Source: Deinococcus aerius (GTDB taxonomy: Bacteria > Deinococcota > Deinococci > Deinococcales > Deinococcaceae). From it: a stretch of 64,000 bases of DNA. The position numbers and the translations under genes were made by a program. Of this stretch, positions 45,284 through 53,457 are shown piece by piece (the first letter of the stretch is position 1; every line of letters begins with the position of its first letter). The stretch is taken from positions 173,082-237,081 of the forward strand of contig NZ_BFAG01000007.1 in the NCBI RefSeq assembly GCF_002897375.1, in the 5' to 3' direction. The notes under the pieces are model-generated. The model was not told the DNA's origin. It did no database searches and was given only the letters and a program-made list of their open reading frames with translations.

Positions 45284-45330
45284 CCCTCACCCCTGGCTGC
45301 GCCAGGTCCTCTCCCACGAGGGGAGAGGTC
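45284..45330. repeat. dispersed intergenic repeat, CCCTCACCCCTGGCTGCGCC type
   Basis: Carries CCCTCACCCCTGGCTGCGCC followed by AGGTCCTCTCCC and, after a short loop, GGGGAGAGG. This matches the element at 41949-42010 in the opposite orientation, but with a shorter inverted arm. It sits between the rpoD terminator and the RpiR promoter. The remaining bases from 45161 to 45406 show no gene. Confidence 0.6.
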
Positions 45331-45406
45331 AGAACAGCCCAAGGGGCAGGGGCTCAAACGCAGAGGCGAGAAGATCAACCCTCCCCCTCCAACTCGGCAC
45401 AGATTG

Positions 45407-45465
45407 CTTGAAAATCATTACCCATTCTTCCCCTACTTGACAAAAATAATTTTCAAGAGTACGCT
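45407..45465 (+). promoter_or_regulatory. promoter and inverted-repeat operator of the RpiR regulator operon
   Basis: Promoter TTGACA (45437-45442), 17-bp spacer, TACGCT (45460-45465). CTTGAAAATCATT (45407-45419) and AATAATTTTCAAG (45445-45457) form an inverted repeat with one mismatch in 13. The right arm lies inside the promoter spacer, the left arm 18 bp upstream of the -35 box. This is a likely autoregulatory site for the RpiR-family protein encoded next. Confidence 0.7.
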
Positions 45466-45497
45466 CCAGCCATCAACCTTTTTTCTTAGGAGTCCCC

Positions 45498-46352
45498 GTG
45501 ACCCAAGCCGTACTTCCGCCTGTCAGCGCGGGCGGCGCTCTCGGCCGTCTTCGTCAGCAAGCCGCGCCCCTCTCCCCGACGCTTCAGCGCGTCGCCGAAC
45601 ACGTCATCCGTCACGCGGAAACGGTCGTCCACCAGACCATCACGGAGCTGGCGAGCAGCGCGGGCGTCAGCGAGGCCACCGTCACCCGGCTGTGCCGCAA
45701 GCTGGGCTTCGCCGGATTTCACGCCTTCAAGATCGCGCTGGCCTCGGACGTGGCGAGCCGCGAGACCGTGCCCAAGGAGGAGGGAACCCTTGACCCGACG
45801 ACCCGGCTGGTGCGCCAGACCTGCCGGACCCTGGAGGACACCGCCGCGCTTGCGGACCGGGCCACGCTGGAGCGCGTGGCGGAGGCCATCGCCCGCGCGC
45901 CAAGAGTGGACCTGACCGGGCAGGGCAACAGCGGCCTGGTCGCCCAGTACTTCGCCCACCGGCTGATGCGGCTGGGGATCACGACCCTCGCCTACACCGA
46001 CCCCCACGTGGCGGCCGTCAGCGTGAGCACCCTGCCGCGGGGCGGGGTCGTGATCGGCCTCTCCAGCAGCGGGAGCACCATCGACACCGTTCAGCACCTC
46101 AAGCTCGCGCAGGCGCACGGGCACCTCACCGTCGCCCTGACCCACCGGCCCAGCAGCCCCGTCACCCGCTATGCCGGAGCCGTCCTCCTCACCGCCGCGC
46201 AGGAGGACCCGCTCACCGACGCGGTGCTCGCCACCCTCTCCAGCCAGACGCTGATGCTCGAACTGCTCTACACGGCCATCCTGGCCCGCCGCCCCGAGGC
46301 CCACGCCATGCTGCGCGTGACCGCCGAGTCCGTCGTCGAGAAGAAGTATTAG
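45498..46352 (+). CDS. MurR/RpiR-family transcriptional regulator
   Basis: A 284-residue regulator with an N-terminal HTH_6 domain (about 10-85; ITELASSAGVSEATVTRLCR and KLGFAGFHAFKIAL) and a C-terminal SIS domain (about 120-260; VDLTGQGNSGLVAQYFAHR and VIGLSSSGSTIDTVQHL). SIS domains of this family sense phosphosugars; MurR senses MurNAc-6-phosphate. The GTG start is preceded by TTAGGAG. It is followed by an ABC transporter for sugars and NagZ, so it likely controls cell-wall sugar uptake. Confidence 0.88.
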   Translation: MTQAVLPPVSAGGALGRLRQQAAPLSPTLQRVAEHVIRHAETVVHQTITELASSAGVSEATVTRLCRKLGFAGFHAFKIALASDVASRETVPKEEGTLDPTTRLVRQTCRTLEDTAALADRATLERVAEAIARAPRVDLTGQGNSGLVAQYFAHRLMRLGITTLAYTDPHVAAVSVSTLPRGGVVIGLSSSGSTIDTVQHLKLAQAHGHLTVALTHRPSSPVTRYAGAVLLTAAQEDPLTDAVLATLSSQTLMLELLYTAILARRPEAHAMLRVTAESVVEKKY

Positions 46353-46390
46353 CCCCCGCCGCCGCGAGGCCGCGGCGCAAAGGAGACCCC

Positions 46391-47644
46391 ATGAAGCGCA
46401 GCCTGACCGTCCTGACCCTTGCCCTTGGCCTCTCTGCCGCTGTCAGCGCCCAGGCGCAAACCACGGAGATCACTTTCTGGACGTGGTACCTGAGCCCCAA
46501 GTTCGACGGGTACATCAAGGACACCATTGCCGCCTTCGAGAAGGCCAACCCCACCATCAAGGTCAAGTGGTTCGACAAGCAGGCCAGCATGGTGCAGGAC
46601 TTCGTGGCCTCGGTGAACCTGGGCAACGCGCCCGACGTGGTCAACCTGAACATCGACGAGACTGCCAAGGCCGCCCAGAACGGCTTCCTGCGTCCGGTGG
46701 ACGCGCTGACCAGCCCGGCCGTCCTCAAGGCCACCTACTACCCGCAGAGCCTGAAGAACTTCACCGTGAACGGCAAGGTCTACGCCTATCCCTGGTACGG
46801 CTCGCTGAACGAGGGCGTGCTGCTGTACAACCCCGATCTGCTGCGGCAGGCGGGCGTGAAGGCGCCGCGCAACATGTCCGAGATGCTGAACATGGTCAAG
46901 ACCATCAAGGACAAGACCGGGGCTTACGCCTGGGTGCCCGCGCTCAAGGACCCGGGCGGCGCGTCCTTCCTGGGCTACTTCTTCTCGGACGGCCTGCCGA
47001 TCTACAACGCGCAGGGCAAGGCGGCCTTCAACTCGCCCGCGCACGTGGCGCTGCTCCAGCGGTATGTCGACCTCTTCAAGGGCGGCTACCTGCCGGAGGA
47101 CGCGCTGCGCAAGGAAGCCTTCCAGCTCGCCACCGAGCTGTACCCGCAGAACAAGGTCGCCATGATCGTGGGCGGCCCGCAGGCCCTGAACCGCATCAAG
47201 GACACCAACCCGGCCCTGTATGCCAAAACCGTGGTCACCGCCGCGCCGCTGGGCAAGGCGGGCGTGCAGACCGGCACCTCGATGGGCCTGGTGATTCCCG
47301 TCGCCAGCAAGCATCCTGCCGAGGCCGCTCGGTTCGCCGCCTTCTTCTCCAACAACGCCAATCAGGTCGCCTTCGCCAAGATCGTGCCTATCATCCCCAC
47401 GACGAGTGCGGCGCAGAACGACCCCTATTTCAAAAAGGCCAGCACCGACCCCATCGCCAAGGCCACCAGCCTGATCGGGGCCTCGGGGAGACTCATCAAC
47501 CCCGGCTTCAAGACTCCGGGCAACAGTGACGACCTGTACAAGAACTTCAGCGACAACATCGAGTCGGCGCTGCTGGGCAAGAAGACCGCGAAGCAGGCGC
47601 TCGACGACTCGGTGGCGTACTGGAACGCGAATATGAGCAAGTAA
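46391..47644 (+). CDS. sugar ABC transporter substrate-binding protein (family 1, CUT1)
   Basis: A 417-residue extracellular solute-binding protein of the MalE/UgpB group. The signal peptide (about 1-23, VLTLALGLSAAVSAQAQ) is followed by EITFWTWYLSPKFDGYIKD and KVKWFDKQASMVQDFVA, typical of the family. It is released to the outer compartment and hands its ligand to the permeases at 47906-49689. A downstream NagZ gene suggests a GlcNAc-containing disaccharide or muropeptide as ligand. An ATPase gene is absent from the operon; a shared MsmX-like ATPase encoded elsewhere is the usual solution. Confidence 0.88.
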   Translation: MKRSLTVLTLALGLSAAVSAQAQTTEITFWTWYLSPKFDGYIKDTIAAFEKANPTIKVKWFDKQASMVQDFVASVNLGNAPDVVNLNIDETAKAAQNGFLRPVDALTSPAVLKATYYPQSLKNFTVNGKVYAYPWYGSLNEGVLLYNPDLLRQAGVKAPRNMSEMLNMVKTIKDKTGAYAWVPALKDPGGASFLGYFFSDGLPIYNAQGKAAFNSPAHVALLQRYVDLFKGGYLPEDALRKEAFQLATELYPQNKVAMIVGGPQALNRIKDTNPALYAKTVVTAAPLGKAGVQTGTSMGLVIPVASKHPAEAARFAAFFSNNANQVAFAKIVPIIPTTSAAQNDPYFKKASTDPIAKATSLIGASGRLINPGFKTPGNSDDLYKNFSDNIESALLGKKTAKQALDDSVAYWNANMSK

Positions 47645-47659
47645 GCTTGACCGAGCCGT

Positions 47660-47683
47660 GGCCCGCCTGAACCTGGGCGGGCC
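47660..47683 (+). terminator. hairpin between binding protein and permease genes
   Basis: Perfect 8-bp stem GGCCCGCC (47660-47667) with GGCGGGCC (47676-47683), loop of eight bases and a short TTCT tail. Its place suggests partial termination or 3'-end protection so that more binding protein than permease is made. Confidence 0.5.
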
Positions 47684-47727
47684 TTCTGGAATTAAAGCTT
47701 AGAGGATGTTGAGTTGCGTCAGCTGAG

Positions 47728-47875
47728 TTGCTCTCGCTCGCTGAACCCCTCCGCCCCTTCGGGGCACCTCCCCTGAAAAGGGAGGCAAAAAGATTCCCTG
47801 GCTCCCCTTGAGGGGAGCTGTCACCGAAGGTGACTGAGGGGTTTGCTTGCAACCCCACCGAACCTGGCCCCCTCG
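47728..47875. repeat. dispersed intergenic repeat with several hairpins
   Basis: Contains GCCCCTTCGGGGC (47755-47767), CCTCCC-loop-GGGAGG (about 47769-47785) and CTCCCCTTGAGGGGAG, followed by TCACCGAAGGTGA. The series of small perfect palindromes resembles the mobile-type intergenic repeats of Deinococcus and the CCCTC elements at 41785 and 45284. It lies within the transporter operon, between binding protein and first permease. Confidence 0.5.
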
Positions 47876-47905
47876 CCCCCTCCCCACCGACGAGGATTCC
47901 TGCCC

Positions 47906-48811
47906 ATGCGAGCCAACTGGCGTCAAACGCTGCTGTCGTACACCTTCCTGGCCCCGGCGCTGATCCTGCTGGTGGTGTTCACCTTCTACCCGCTGGCCTA
48001 CGGCTCGTACCTGGGCTTTACCGAGTACGGCGGGGCCCGTTTCGCGCAGGGGCAGCCGCCACGCTGGGTGGGGCTGGAGAACTTCCGCACTCTGTGGGCC
48101 GACGATTTGTTTCGCACCTCGCTGCTCAACTCGGTGAAGTACCTGCTGGTGGTGCCCGCGCTGCAACTGGCCTCTCTGGCGGTCGCATCGCTGGTCAACA
48201 ATTCGCTGCCCGGGATGGCCTTTTTCCGGGCGGCCTACTATGTCCCGGTGGTGACTTCCATCTCGCTGGCCGCCGTGATGTGGGAGTGGGTCTACAACAA
48301 GGACGGCACCCTGAACTGGGTGCTGGGCTTTCTCCACCTGCTGCCTGCGGGCGGGGCCTTCGGCTGGCTCAACAACGAGAACACCGCCTTCTGGGCCGTC
48401 ATGCTGGTGACTTTCTGGCGGGGCTTCGGCTACTACATGGTGCTGTACCTGGCGGGGCTCCAGAACATCCCGTCCGAGCTGGAGGAGGCGGCGGTGCTGG
48501 ACGGGGCTTCGGCCTGGCAGCGCTTTTGGCGCATCACCGTTCCGCTCATGAGGCCCACCATTCTGCTGTGCTCGCTGCTCTCCACCATCGCCGCGCTGCG
48601 GGTGTTGGAGGAGGTGCTCGTGCTCACGAACGGTGGGCCGCTGAACTCGACCTACACCGCCCTCATGTACGTGTACTTCAAGGCCTTCCAGGGCTTCAAC
48701 TTCGACTACGGCCTCGCCAGCGCCGCTGGGCTGGTCGTGGCGGTGGTCGCGCTGGCGTTGTCGGTGGTCAACTTCCGGCTGTTCCGGGACAGCAGCGGGG
48801 AGGGCGGATGA
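47906..48811 (+). CDS. sugar ABC transporter permease 1 (CUT1, MalF-like)
   Basis: A 301-residue permease with six membrane segments. The start is the ATG after GACGAGGATT; the upstream frame is in repeat sequence. The EAA-type loop LEEAAVLDGASAWQRFWRIT near residue 200 contacts the ATPase. NGGPLNSTYTALMYVY is another family block. It overlaps the second permease gene by 4 bp. Confidence 0.9.
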   Translation: MRANWRQTLLSYTFLAPALILLVVFTFYPLAYGSYLGFTEYGGARFAQGQPPRWVGLENFRTLWADDLFRTSLLNSVKYLLVVPALQLASLAVASLVNNSLPGMAFFRAAYYVPVVTSISLAAVMWEWVYNKDGTLNWVLGFLHLLPAGGAFGWLNNENTAFWAVMLVTFWRGFGYYMVLYLAGLQNIPSELEEAAVLDGASAWQRFWRITVPLMRPTILLCSLLSTIAALRVLEEVLVLTNGGPLNSTYTALMYVYFKAFQGFNFDYGLASAAGLVVAVVALALSVVNFRLFRDSSGEGG

Positions 48812-49689
48812 GCGCGGTGAGCCGGACCGCGGTGCCCCGCGCGCTGCCGCGGCGCCGCACCCGCACCCGGGCCGCGCGGCACTTGGGGCGCTACGTGCTG
48901 CTGGTGCTCATCCTGCTGTTCGCCGTCTTTCCCTTCCTGTGGACCCTGGCGATTGCCCTGACCGATAAGCGGGCGGGCGGTTCCATCTACGACTTTCCGG
49001 CGAGCCTCTTTCCGCGCGCCCTGACGCTGAACAATTTTCAGCAGGTCTACCAGACCTTCGGGCTGGGGCAGTACGTCTGGAACAGCATCTCCATCACGGC
49101 GATGACCATCGTGGGCACGCTGGTCGTCTCGGCGTTGGCGGCCTACCCGCTGGCGCGCTTCCGCTTTCCCGGGCGCAACCTGATCTTCGCAGTGATCGTC
49201 GCCACGCTGGTGCTGCCGGGCGAGACCACCTTCATCGTCAACACGCTGACCCTGCAAAAGCTGCACCTGCTGGGCACGCACCTGGGCGTCGTGATCCCGA
49301 CCATCGCCGGGGCCTTCGGCATCTTCCTGATGCGCCAGGCCTTCCTGGCGATTCCGCAGTCCCTCCTGGAGGCGGCGCGGCTCGACGGCGCGAATGAACT
49401 GACCATCCTGACCCGGATCATGCTGCCCCTGACGAGGCCGAGCCTGGCTGCGTTGGGCATCTTCACGCTGGTGGGCAGTTGGAACGCCTACTTCTGGCCC
49501 ATGCTGGTGCTCTCGGCCGCGCCCGACAAGGTGCCCCTCAGCGTGGCCGTCCTCAAGCTCAAGGGCCAGTTCAACTACGACCCCTTCAACATCGCCGCCG
49601 GGTCGCTGATCATGATGCTGCCCGTGCTGCTGGTGTTTCTCCTCGCGCAGCGCCTCTTCATGCGCGGGATGGAGGGGGCGGTCAAGTGA
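48808..49689 (+). CDS. sugar ABC transporter permease 2 (CUT1, MalG-like)
   Basis: A 293-residue permease. It has an arginine-rich N-terminal cytoplasmic stretch (LPRRRTRTRAARHL), six membrane segments, and the EAA loop LLEAARLDGANELTILTRIM. The C-terminal NYDPFNIAAGSLIMMLPVL is typical. ATG start in an ATGA overlap with permease 1, stop overlapping the NagZ start by 4 bp. It forms the channel with permease 1. Confidence 0.9.
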   Translation: MSAVSRTAVPRALPRRRTRTRAARHLGRYVLLVLILLFAVFPFLWTLAIALTDKRAGGSIYDFPASLFPRALTLNNFQQVYQTFGLGQYVWNSISITAMTIVGTLVVSALAAYPLARFRFPGRNLIFAVIVATLVLPGETTFIVNTLTLQKLHLLGTHLGVVIPTIAGAFGIFLMRQAFLAIPQSLLEAARLDGANELTILTRIMLPLTRPSLAALGIFTLVGSWNAYFWPMLVLSAAPDKVPLSVAVLKLKGQFNYDPFNIAAGSLIMMLPVLLVFLLAQRLFMRGMEGAVK

Positions 49690-51194
49690 ACCCAGCCCGC
49701 GCCCTGATCGTCGACCTGCCCGGCCCCGACCTCACGCTGGAGGAAGGCCGTTTTCTGGCCCGCCACTCCTTCGGTGGCGTGTGCCTCTTCGCCCGCAACA
49801 TCACGACGCCGGAACGCACAGCACGGCTGGTGCGCGACCTCCGCGACGCGCTGGGGCACGACGCTCTGGTCGCCACCGACCAGGAGGGCGGCGCCGTGCT
49901 GCGGCGGCTGGACGTGCCGCATCCCCCCACACCGATGGGTCTGGGTGCGCTGCGGGACCCGGAGGCTGCCAGGGAAGCCGGGGCAGTCGCGGCGCGTGGC
50001 CTCCTCGACCTCGGCATCAACTGGAACTTCGCGCCCAGCCTGGACGTGAACGTCAATCCCGGGAATCCGGTCATCGGGGAGCGGTCTTTCGGAAGTGACC
50101 CGGCCCTGGTGGCGGAACTTGGCGTCGCATGGGCGCTCGGGAGTGAGGCGGCGGGCGTGATGAGTGCCGTCAAGCACTTCCCGGGGCACGGGGACACGCA
50201 GGTGGACAGTCACCTCGACCTTCCCACCGTGAACAAGTCGCGGGAGGCGCTGGAGGCGTGTGAATGGCTCCCCTTCCGCGCGGCGGTGCGGGCCGGAGTG
50301 GGCAGCGTGATGACCGCCCACATTCTCTACCCGGCGCTGGATGGGGAACGCCCGGCAACCTTGTCCCCAGCCGTGCTGACGGGATTGCTGCGGGGCGAGT
50401 GGGGGTATGACGGCGTGGTCGTGACGGACGCGATGGACATGCGCGCCATCGCCGACCGCTACCCGGGGGGAGTGGGGGCGCCGCTGACCCTCACGGCGGG
50501 GGCGGACGCCGTTCTGGTGTGCGGGCACGGCGAGCTGACTCCACACGCCGAACATCTGAACGCTGTCGAGCGTGCCCTGCGGGACGGGACGTTGGCCGAA
50601 GACCGGCTCCAGGAGGCGCTGACTCGCCTGGCCTCTGCTGCTCGACGTTTTCCAGGCACACCCCGCCCCTATACCGCCGCCGAGCGCGAACGGGACGGGG
50701 CGCAGGTGCGGGCGTGGGCGCGGGCGAGCGTGACAAGGGTGGGTCAGGTCCCCCGTCTCTCCCCCGACGCCGAGGTGCTGCTCCTCACCCCCGACCAACC
50801 CGGGGTCGGTGGCCCTTATGGGGACAGCCTGGGTGGCGACGAGCTTGCCGCAACCCTGCGCGCGTATTTCCCCCGTCTGAGGCACGCCAATTACAGCCCG
50901 ACCGACGCGCGTGCGGCACGGGCACTCCTGGACGAGTTTCCGGGTGCCCCGGCCCTCCTGGCGACCCCTACCCGTTGGAACCTCACGCCCGTACAGAAGG
51001 AGCTGGCTGGGCTGCTCCCGGCACGCGGCGGCATCCACCTGGCCCTGTGGAACCCGGAACATGCCCGCGCCCTGCCCCTCCCCGCGCTCGTCAGCTACGG
51101 CTTCCGGCCCGCCCACCTCGCGGCGGTGGCGCAGGCCCTCATTACTGGGGAGGCGCCGGGAGTTCTGCCCCTCGCGGCGCCCGAAGTGGTGTAG
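49686..51194 (+). CDS. nagZ: beta-N-acetylhexosaminidase, GH3 family (NagZ)
   Basis: A 502-residue GH3 enzyme. KHFPGHGDTQVDSHLDLP carries the loop histidine and aspartate used as acid/base in NagZ-type enzymes. The nucleophile is the first Asp of VVTDAMDMRAI. ATDQEGGAVLRRL and NFAPSLDVNVNPGNPVIG are NagZ signatures. It has a C-terminal extension of about 150 residues as in Gram-positive-type enzymes, but no signal peptide, so it would cleave GlcNAc from imported GlcNAc-MurNAc (or anhMurNAc) products. The GTG start overlaps the permease stop. It links the transporter to the amino-sugar operon at 52432-59434. Confidence 0.9.
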   Translation: MNPARALIVDLPGPDLTLEEGRFLARHSFGGVCLFARNITTPERTARLVRDLRDALGHDALVATDQEGGAVLRRLDVPHPPTPMGLGALRDPEAAREAGAVAARGLLDLGINWNFAPSLDVNVNPGNPVIGERSFGSDPALVAELGVAWALGSEAAGVMSAVKHFPGHGDTQVDSHLDLPTVNKSREALEACEWLPFRAAVRAGVGSVMTAHILYPALDGERPATLSPAVLTGLLRGEWGYDGVVVTDAMDMRAIADRYPGGVGAPLTLTAGADAVLVCGHGELTPHAEHLNAVERALRDGTLAEDRLQEALTRLASAARRFPGTPRPYTAAERERDGAQVRAWARASVTRVGQVPRLSPDAEVLLLTPDQPGVGGPYGDSLGGDELAATLRAYFPRLRHANYSPTDARAARALLDEFPGAPALLATPTRWNLTPVQKELAGLLPARGGIHLALWNPEHARALPLPALVSYGFRPAHLAAVAQALITGEAPGVLPLAAPEVV

Positions 51195-51510
51195 AGCGTG
51201 CAGGCCAGCACGCGGCGGGCGTGGATCGTCTGACAGTTTTCGGGTTGAACCCTGGGGGTGGCAAGTGCGTGCTGGAGGACATTTCATCCCGCTTGTTCTC
51301 CACAGGCGAGCGGTCATTCTCACCTCCCGGCACGGCGGTTCGAGCCGCGGGTGGGCTGCTGCGCGCCCCTTGGGTCCCCACGCCTGAGGCCCGGCGCCTT
51401 GACACCCACGGCAGCGAACAGGCCCAAGCTGAGAGTTCGGCGACGGAGTACCCCGGACCCCGGGACGGTCGGGTTCACCCCTCGGCACATTCTGGTGATG
51501 GGAGAGACTG
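51195..51510. other. spacer between nagZ and methyltransferase gene
   Basis: 316 bp without a supported gene. There is an isolated TTGACA at 51399-51404 but no matching -10 box at 16-18 bp. GGGAGAGACTG just before 51511 provides the ribosome-binding site of the next gene. No clear terminator with T-tract was seen after nagZ. Confidence 0.45.
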
Positions 51511-52287
51511 ATGACGGAGCAGCACAACCGCCACGCCTGGAACGCCATTGCCGCCCTGGGGGAGAGTCCTTACGCCCGCCCGGTCACGCCCGAGACTGTG
51601 GCTGCCGCCCGGCGCGGCGAGTGGACGGTCATGCTCACGGACACCAAACCGCTTCCCCGGGCCTGGCTGCCCGACGTGCGCGGGCTGGATCTCCTCTGCC
51701 TCGCCTCGGGAGGTGGGCAGCAGGGTCCCATCCTCGCTGCCGCTGGCGCCAACGTCACCGTGTTCGACCTCTCCGAGGGGCAGCTTGCCCTCGACCGGGA
51801 GGTCGCGGACCGCGAGGGCCTCTCCCTCCGTCTGATGCAGGGCAGCATGACCGACCTGTCCGCCTTCGGAGATGGGAGCTTCGACGTGATCGTGCACCCG
51901 GTGTCCAACGTGTTCGTGTCCGACGTGCGGCCCGTGTGGCGGGAGGCGTACCGGGTGCTGCGTCCCGGGGGCAGCCTGCTGGTGGGCTTTCTCAATCCGG
52001 CCATGTTCATCTTCGACCTGGACCATCTGGACGAGACGGGGGAGCTGCGTGTGCGTTACCCCCTGCCTTACGTGGAAGAGGCGCACCTGTCCCCCGAGCG
52101 GCTGGAGATGTACCAGCGCGAAGGCAGGCCGCTACATTTCAGCCACAGCCTCACCGAGCAGATCGCGGGCCAGCTTGAGGCGGGGTTCCTGATCGCCGGG
52201 TTGTACGAGGACGACCACGGGATGAATGGCGATTTGGTGTCGAGTTATCTGCCGACTCAACTCGCCACTCGGGCTGTGAAAGTATGA
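51511..52287 (+). CDS. class I SAM-dependent methyltransferase
   Basis: A 258-residue protein with the Methyltransf_11/25 Rossmann fold. Motif I is LLCLASGGGQQG (unusual ASGGGQQ instead of GxGxG, as in a subgroup of the family), motif II VTVFDLSEGQL, and VLRPGGSLLVGFLNP is motif IV/V. The substrate is unknown. It stands alone after nagZ on the same strand and converges with the deaminase gene; a functional link with cell-wall salvage is not evident. Confidence 0.82.
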   Translation: MTEQHNRHAWNAIAALGESPYARPVTPETVAAARRGEWTVMLTDTKPLPRAWLPDVRGLDLLCLASGGGQQGPILAAAGANVTVFDLSEGQLALDREVADREGLSLRLMQGSMTDLSAFGDGSFDVIVHPVSNVFVSDVRPVWREAYRVLRPGGSLLVGFLNPAMFIFDLDHLDETGELRVRYPLPYVEEAHLSPERLEMYQREGRPLHFSHSLTEQIAGQLEAGFLIAGLYEDDHGMNGDLVSSYLPTQLATRAVKV

Positions 52288-52294
52288 CCTGGGG

Positions 52295-52329
52295 CAGGCG
52301 GGAGCGAAGCGCCGCGGCTCGCTTGCCTG
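52295..52329. terminator. possible bidirectional hairpin between convergent genes
   Basis: CAGGC (52295-52299) pairs with GCCTG (52325-52329), with an inner GAGC/GCTC pair. The stem is interrupted and lacks T-tracts, so the call is weak. It sits between the stops of the methyltransferase and the leftward deaminase-like gene. Confidence 0.3.
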
Positions 52330-52431
52330 TGGAGGATCAGCGGTAGGGGCTGCCTCCCGGAACGCACTCCCCACCGCCAAGGTTCAACCTGCAACGTGTC
52401 AAGTGACCCACGCCCGCCGCGTGTCCTGGAC

Positions 52432-53457
52432 TTACCGCGTCCGGGTCACCTTGCTCAGCAGCGGGGGCGCGTCGGGGTCCAGCCCGCGGTGCAGGGCGAG
52501 GTGCGCGGCAAACAGGTAAAAGGCCAGCGCGCTGGGCACCGGGTCGGTCAGGTCCTGGCCGGTTTCCGGCGTGGCGAGGGTGCTGCCCGCAGCCGGGCCG
52601 AGGGTCCGCAGGTCCGCCCCGCTGGCGAGCAGGTCGGCATACGCGCGGCGGGTCGCCTCCCCGGCGGCGTCGGCGGGCGCGAAGCCCAGCAGCGGCACCC
52701 CCTCGGCAAGGAGTCTTTTAGGGCCGTGGCTGAACTCGGCCGCCGAGTACGCCTCGGCGTGGATGCCGCAGGTCTCCTTGAGCTTGAGCGCCGCCTCCTG
52801 CGCCACCCCGAAGTGCAGCCCGCGCGCCAGCACGAGCAGGTTGTCCGCGAAGCGGTAGCGCTCGGCCAGATCGCGGGCCTGGGCTTCCACTTCCAGGGTG
52901 CGCTCCAGAGCCTCCGGCAGGGCCTCCAGCCCCCGGGTGAGCGCCGCGTCCCCGTTCAGCGCGGCGACCACCGGCAGCAGGGCCGTCAGGCTGGCGAGGT
53001 AACTCTTCGTCGCCGCCACCGCCCGCTCCTCGCCGCAGCGCAGCGGGAGCACGAACTCCGCCTCGCGCGCGAGGTCGCTGTCCTCCACGTTCACCAGGGC
53101 CACGGTGGTCGCGCCGCCCTCGCGCGCCATGCGGACATTCTCGACCACGTCGGGACTCGCCCCGGACTGCGACACGGCGATCACCAGCGCGCCCCGCAGG
53201 TCCAGCCGCGCCCCGTACAGCGTATGCACGCTCGGTCCCAGGCTGGCGACGGGCAGCGAGAGCCGCGTTTCCAGCCCGTATTTCAGCACCGTGCAGGCAT
53301 GGTCGCTGCTGCCCCGGGCCACGGTGACGGCGTAGGGGGGACGCCGCCCACGCAGCGCATCGGCCAGCCTGCGCGTCACCTCGGCGTTCTCGGCGAGCTG
53401 GCGGCGGACGACCCGCGGCGCCTCGCGGGCTTCCTTGAGCATCAGGGGGTCAGTCAT
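52432..53457 (-). CDS. double-SIS-domain protein, glucosamine-6-phosphate deaminase (NagB-II)-like
   Basis: A 341-residue protein with two SIS domains (about 35-165 and 195-320), like the isomerase half of GlmS but without the glutaminase domain. Blocks are VTVARGSSDHACTVLKYG, LVIAVSQSGASPDVVENV, EERAVAATKSYLASL, and KETCGIHAEAYSAAEFSHGP. In operons with nagA such proteins convert GlcN-6-phosphate to fructose-6-phosphate and ammonia. It starts 8 bp inside the end of nagA. An alternative is a fructosamine-type (AgaS/FrlB-like) enzyme. Confidence 0.85.
   Translation of the reverse strand: MTDPLMLKEAREAPRVVRRQLAENAEVTRRLADALRGRRPPYAVTVARGSSDHACTVLKYGLETRLSLPVASLGPSVHTLYGARLDLRGALVIAVSQSGASPDVVENVRMAREGGATTVALVNVEDSDLAREAEFVLPLRCGEERAVAATKSYLASLTALLPVVAALNGDAALTRGLEALPEALERTLEVEAQARDLAERYRFADNLLVLARGLHFGVAQEAALKLKETCGIHAEAYSAAEFSHGPKRLLAEGVPLLGFAPADAAGEATRRAYADLLASGADLRTLGPAAGSTLATPETGQDLTDPVPSALAFYLFAAHLALHRGLDPDAPPLLSKVTRTR

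Noticed and set aside
47645..47905. Insertion sequence between binding protein and permease genes
   Set aside because: No transposase frame or terminal inverted repeats with target duplication; only small palindromes.
51399..51427. Promoter for the methyltransferase at TTGACA 51399
   Set aside because: No -10-like hexamer occurs at 16-18 bp spacing.
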